Positions 61,959-64,000 of a stretch of 64,000 bases of DNA are shown piece after piece. The translations under genes and the position numbers were made by a program. How positions within the stretch are numbered: the first letter of the stretch is position 1; the number at the start of each line of letters is the position of its first letter. Origin of the DNA: Ruegeria haliotis (GTDB taxonomy: Bacteria; Pseudomonadota; Alphaproteobacteria; Rhodobacterales; Rhodobacteraceae); NCBI RefSeq assembly GCF_013377785.1, contig NZ_JABXWT010000007.1:62001-126000 (forward strand). The letters run 5' to 3'. A model generated the notes under the pieces. The model ran no database searches. It saw only the letters and a list, made by a program, of their open reading frames with translations, and was not told the origin of the DNA.

Positions 61959-64000
<2,042 letters not shown>

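Overview
The window looks like a chromosomal segment of an alphaproteobacterium of the Rhodobacterales, Roseobacter group (Ruegeria-like). The reasons are high G+C with A+T-richer islands, the flagellar gene order, CtrA-type TTAA-N7-TTAA boxes, a DUF1523-type protein, and the arrangement dnaA-dnaN-recF-gyrB near rpsT, mutM and ubiE/ubiB. This assignment rests on gene content and remembered family sequences, not on a search.

Layout. 1-7478 (+) is a tightly coupled, uncharacterised operon: a coiled-coil protein, an AAA+ ATPase, two large conserved proteins of unknown function and several small membrane proteins. It contains a 150-bp duplication of the 3' end of the ATPase gene and A+T-rich inserted genes. 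7553-24479 is a flagellar cluster. flgI-flgL-flgK-flgE-motB-fliI lie on the minus strand, flgB-flgC-fliE-fliQ-flgF-flgG-flgA-flgH-fliL on the plus strand, and a fliJ-like gene, flhB, fliR, flhA and a lytic transglycosylase on the minus strand. Hook, rod, rings, part of the export gate and the stator protein MotB are present. fliF, fliG, fliM, fliN, fliP, flgD, motA and flagellin are not in the window. 24552-26516 (-) holds an Lrp regulator, an MFS exporter and a CsoR-type metal repressor with an operator palindrome.

26651-31434 (+) is RNase D-like exonuclease, then LPS synthesis and transport (kdsD, lptC, lptA, lptB), then hibernation factor and ptsN. 31497-40693 is a mixed housekeeping stretch: CAP lipoprotein, L,D-transpeptidase, a 60-residue exported protein, hemH, a methyltransferase-like protein, comF, glutaredoxin, nitrilase, MarR, an A+T-rich orphan, ubiG, proline iminopeptidase and a short solute-binding protein. 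40730-46262 is the rimP-nusA-ylxR-infB translation/transcription operon behind a clear promoter and an attenuator-like leader. 46276-52255 is amino-acid and acyl-CoA catabolism: arylformamidase and tryptophan dioxygenase, kbl-tdh with a cupin regulator, and a thiolase. 52295-56853 holds ubiB, ubiE, mutM, enoyl-CoA hydratase and rpsT. 57411-64000 is the replication block dnaA, dnaN, recF and gyrB (cut by the window end), with an AhpD-like/TetR divergon wedged between recF and gyrB.

The best candidates for undescribed biology are the AAA+ operon at the left end, the attenuator before rimP, the metal-repressor/MFS pair, and the zinc-cysteine-free threonine dehydrogenase. No tRNA, rRNA, CRISPR array, insertion sequence or prophage was seen.
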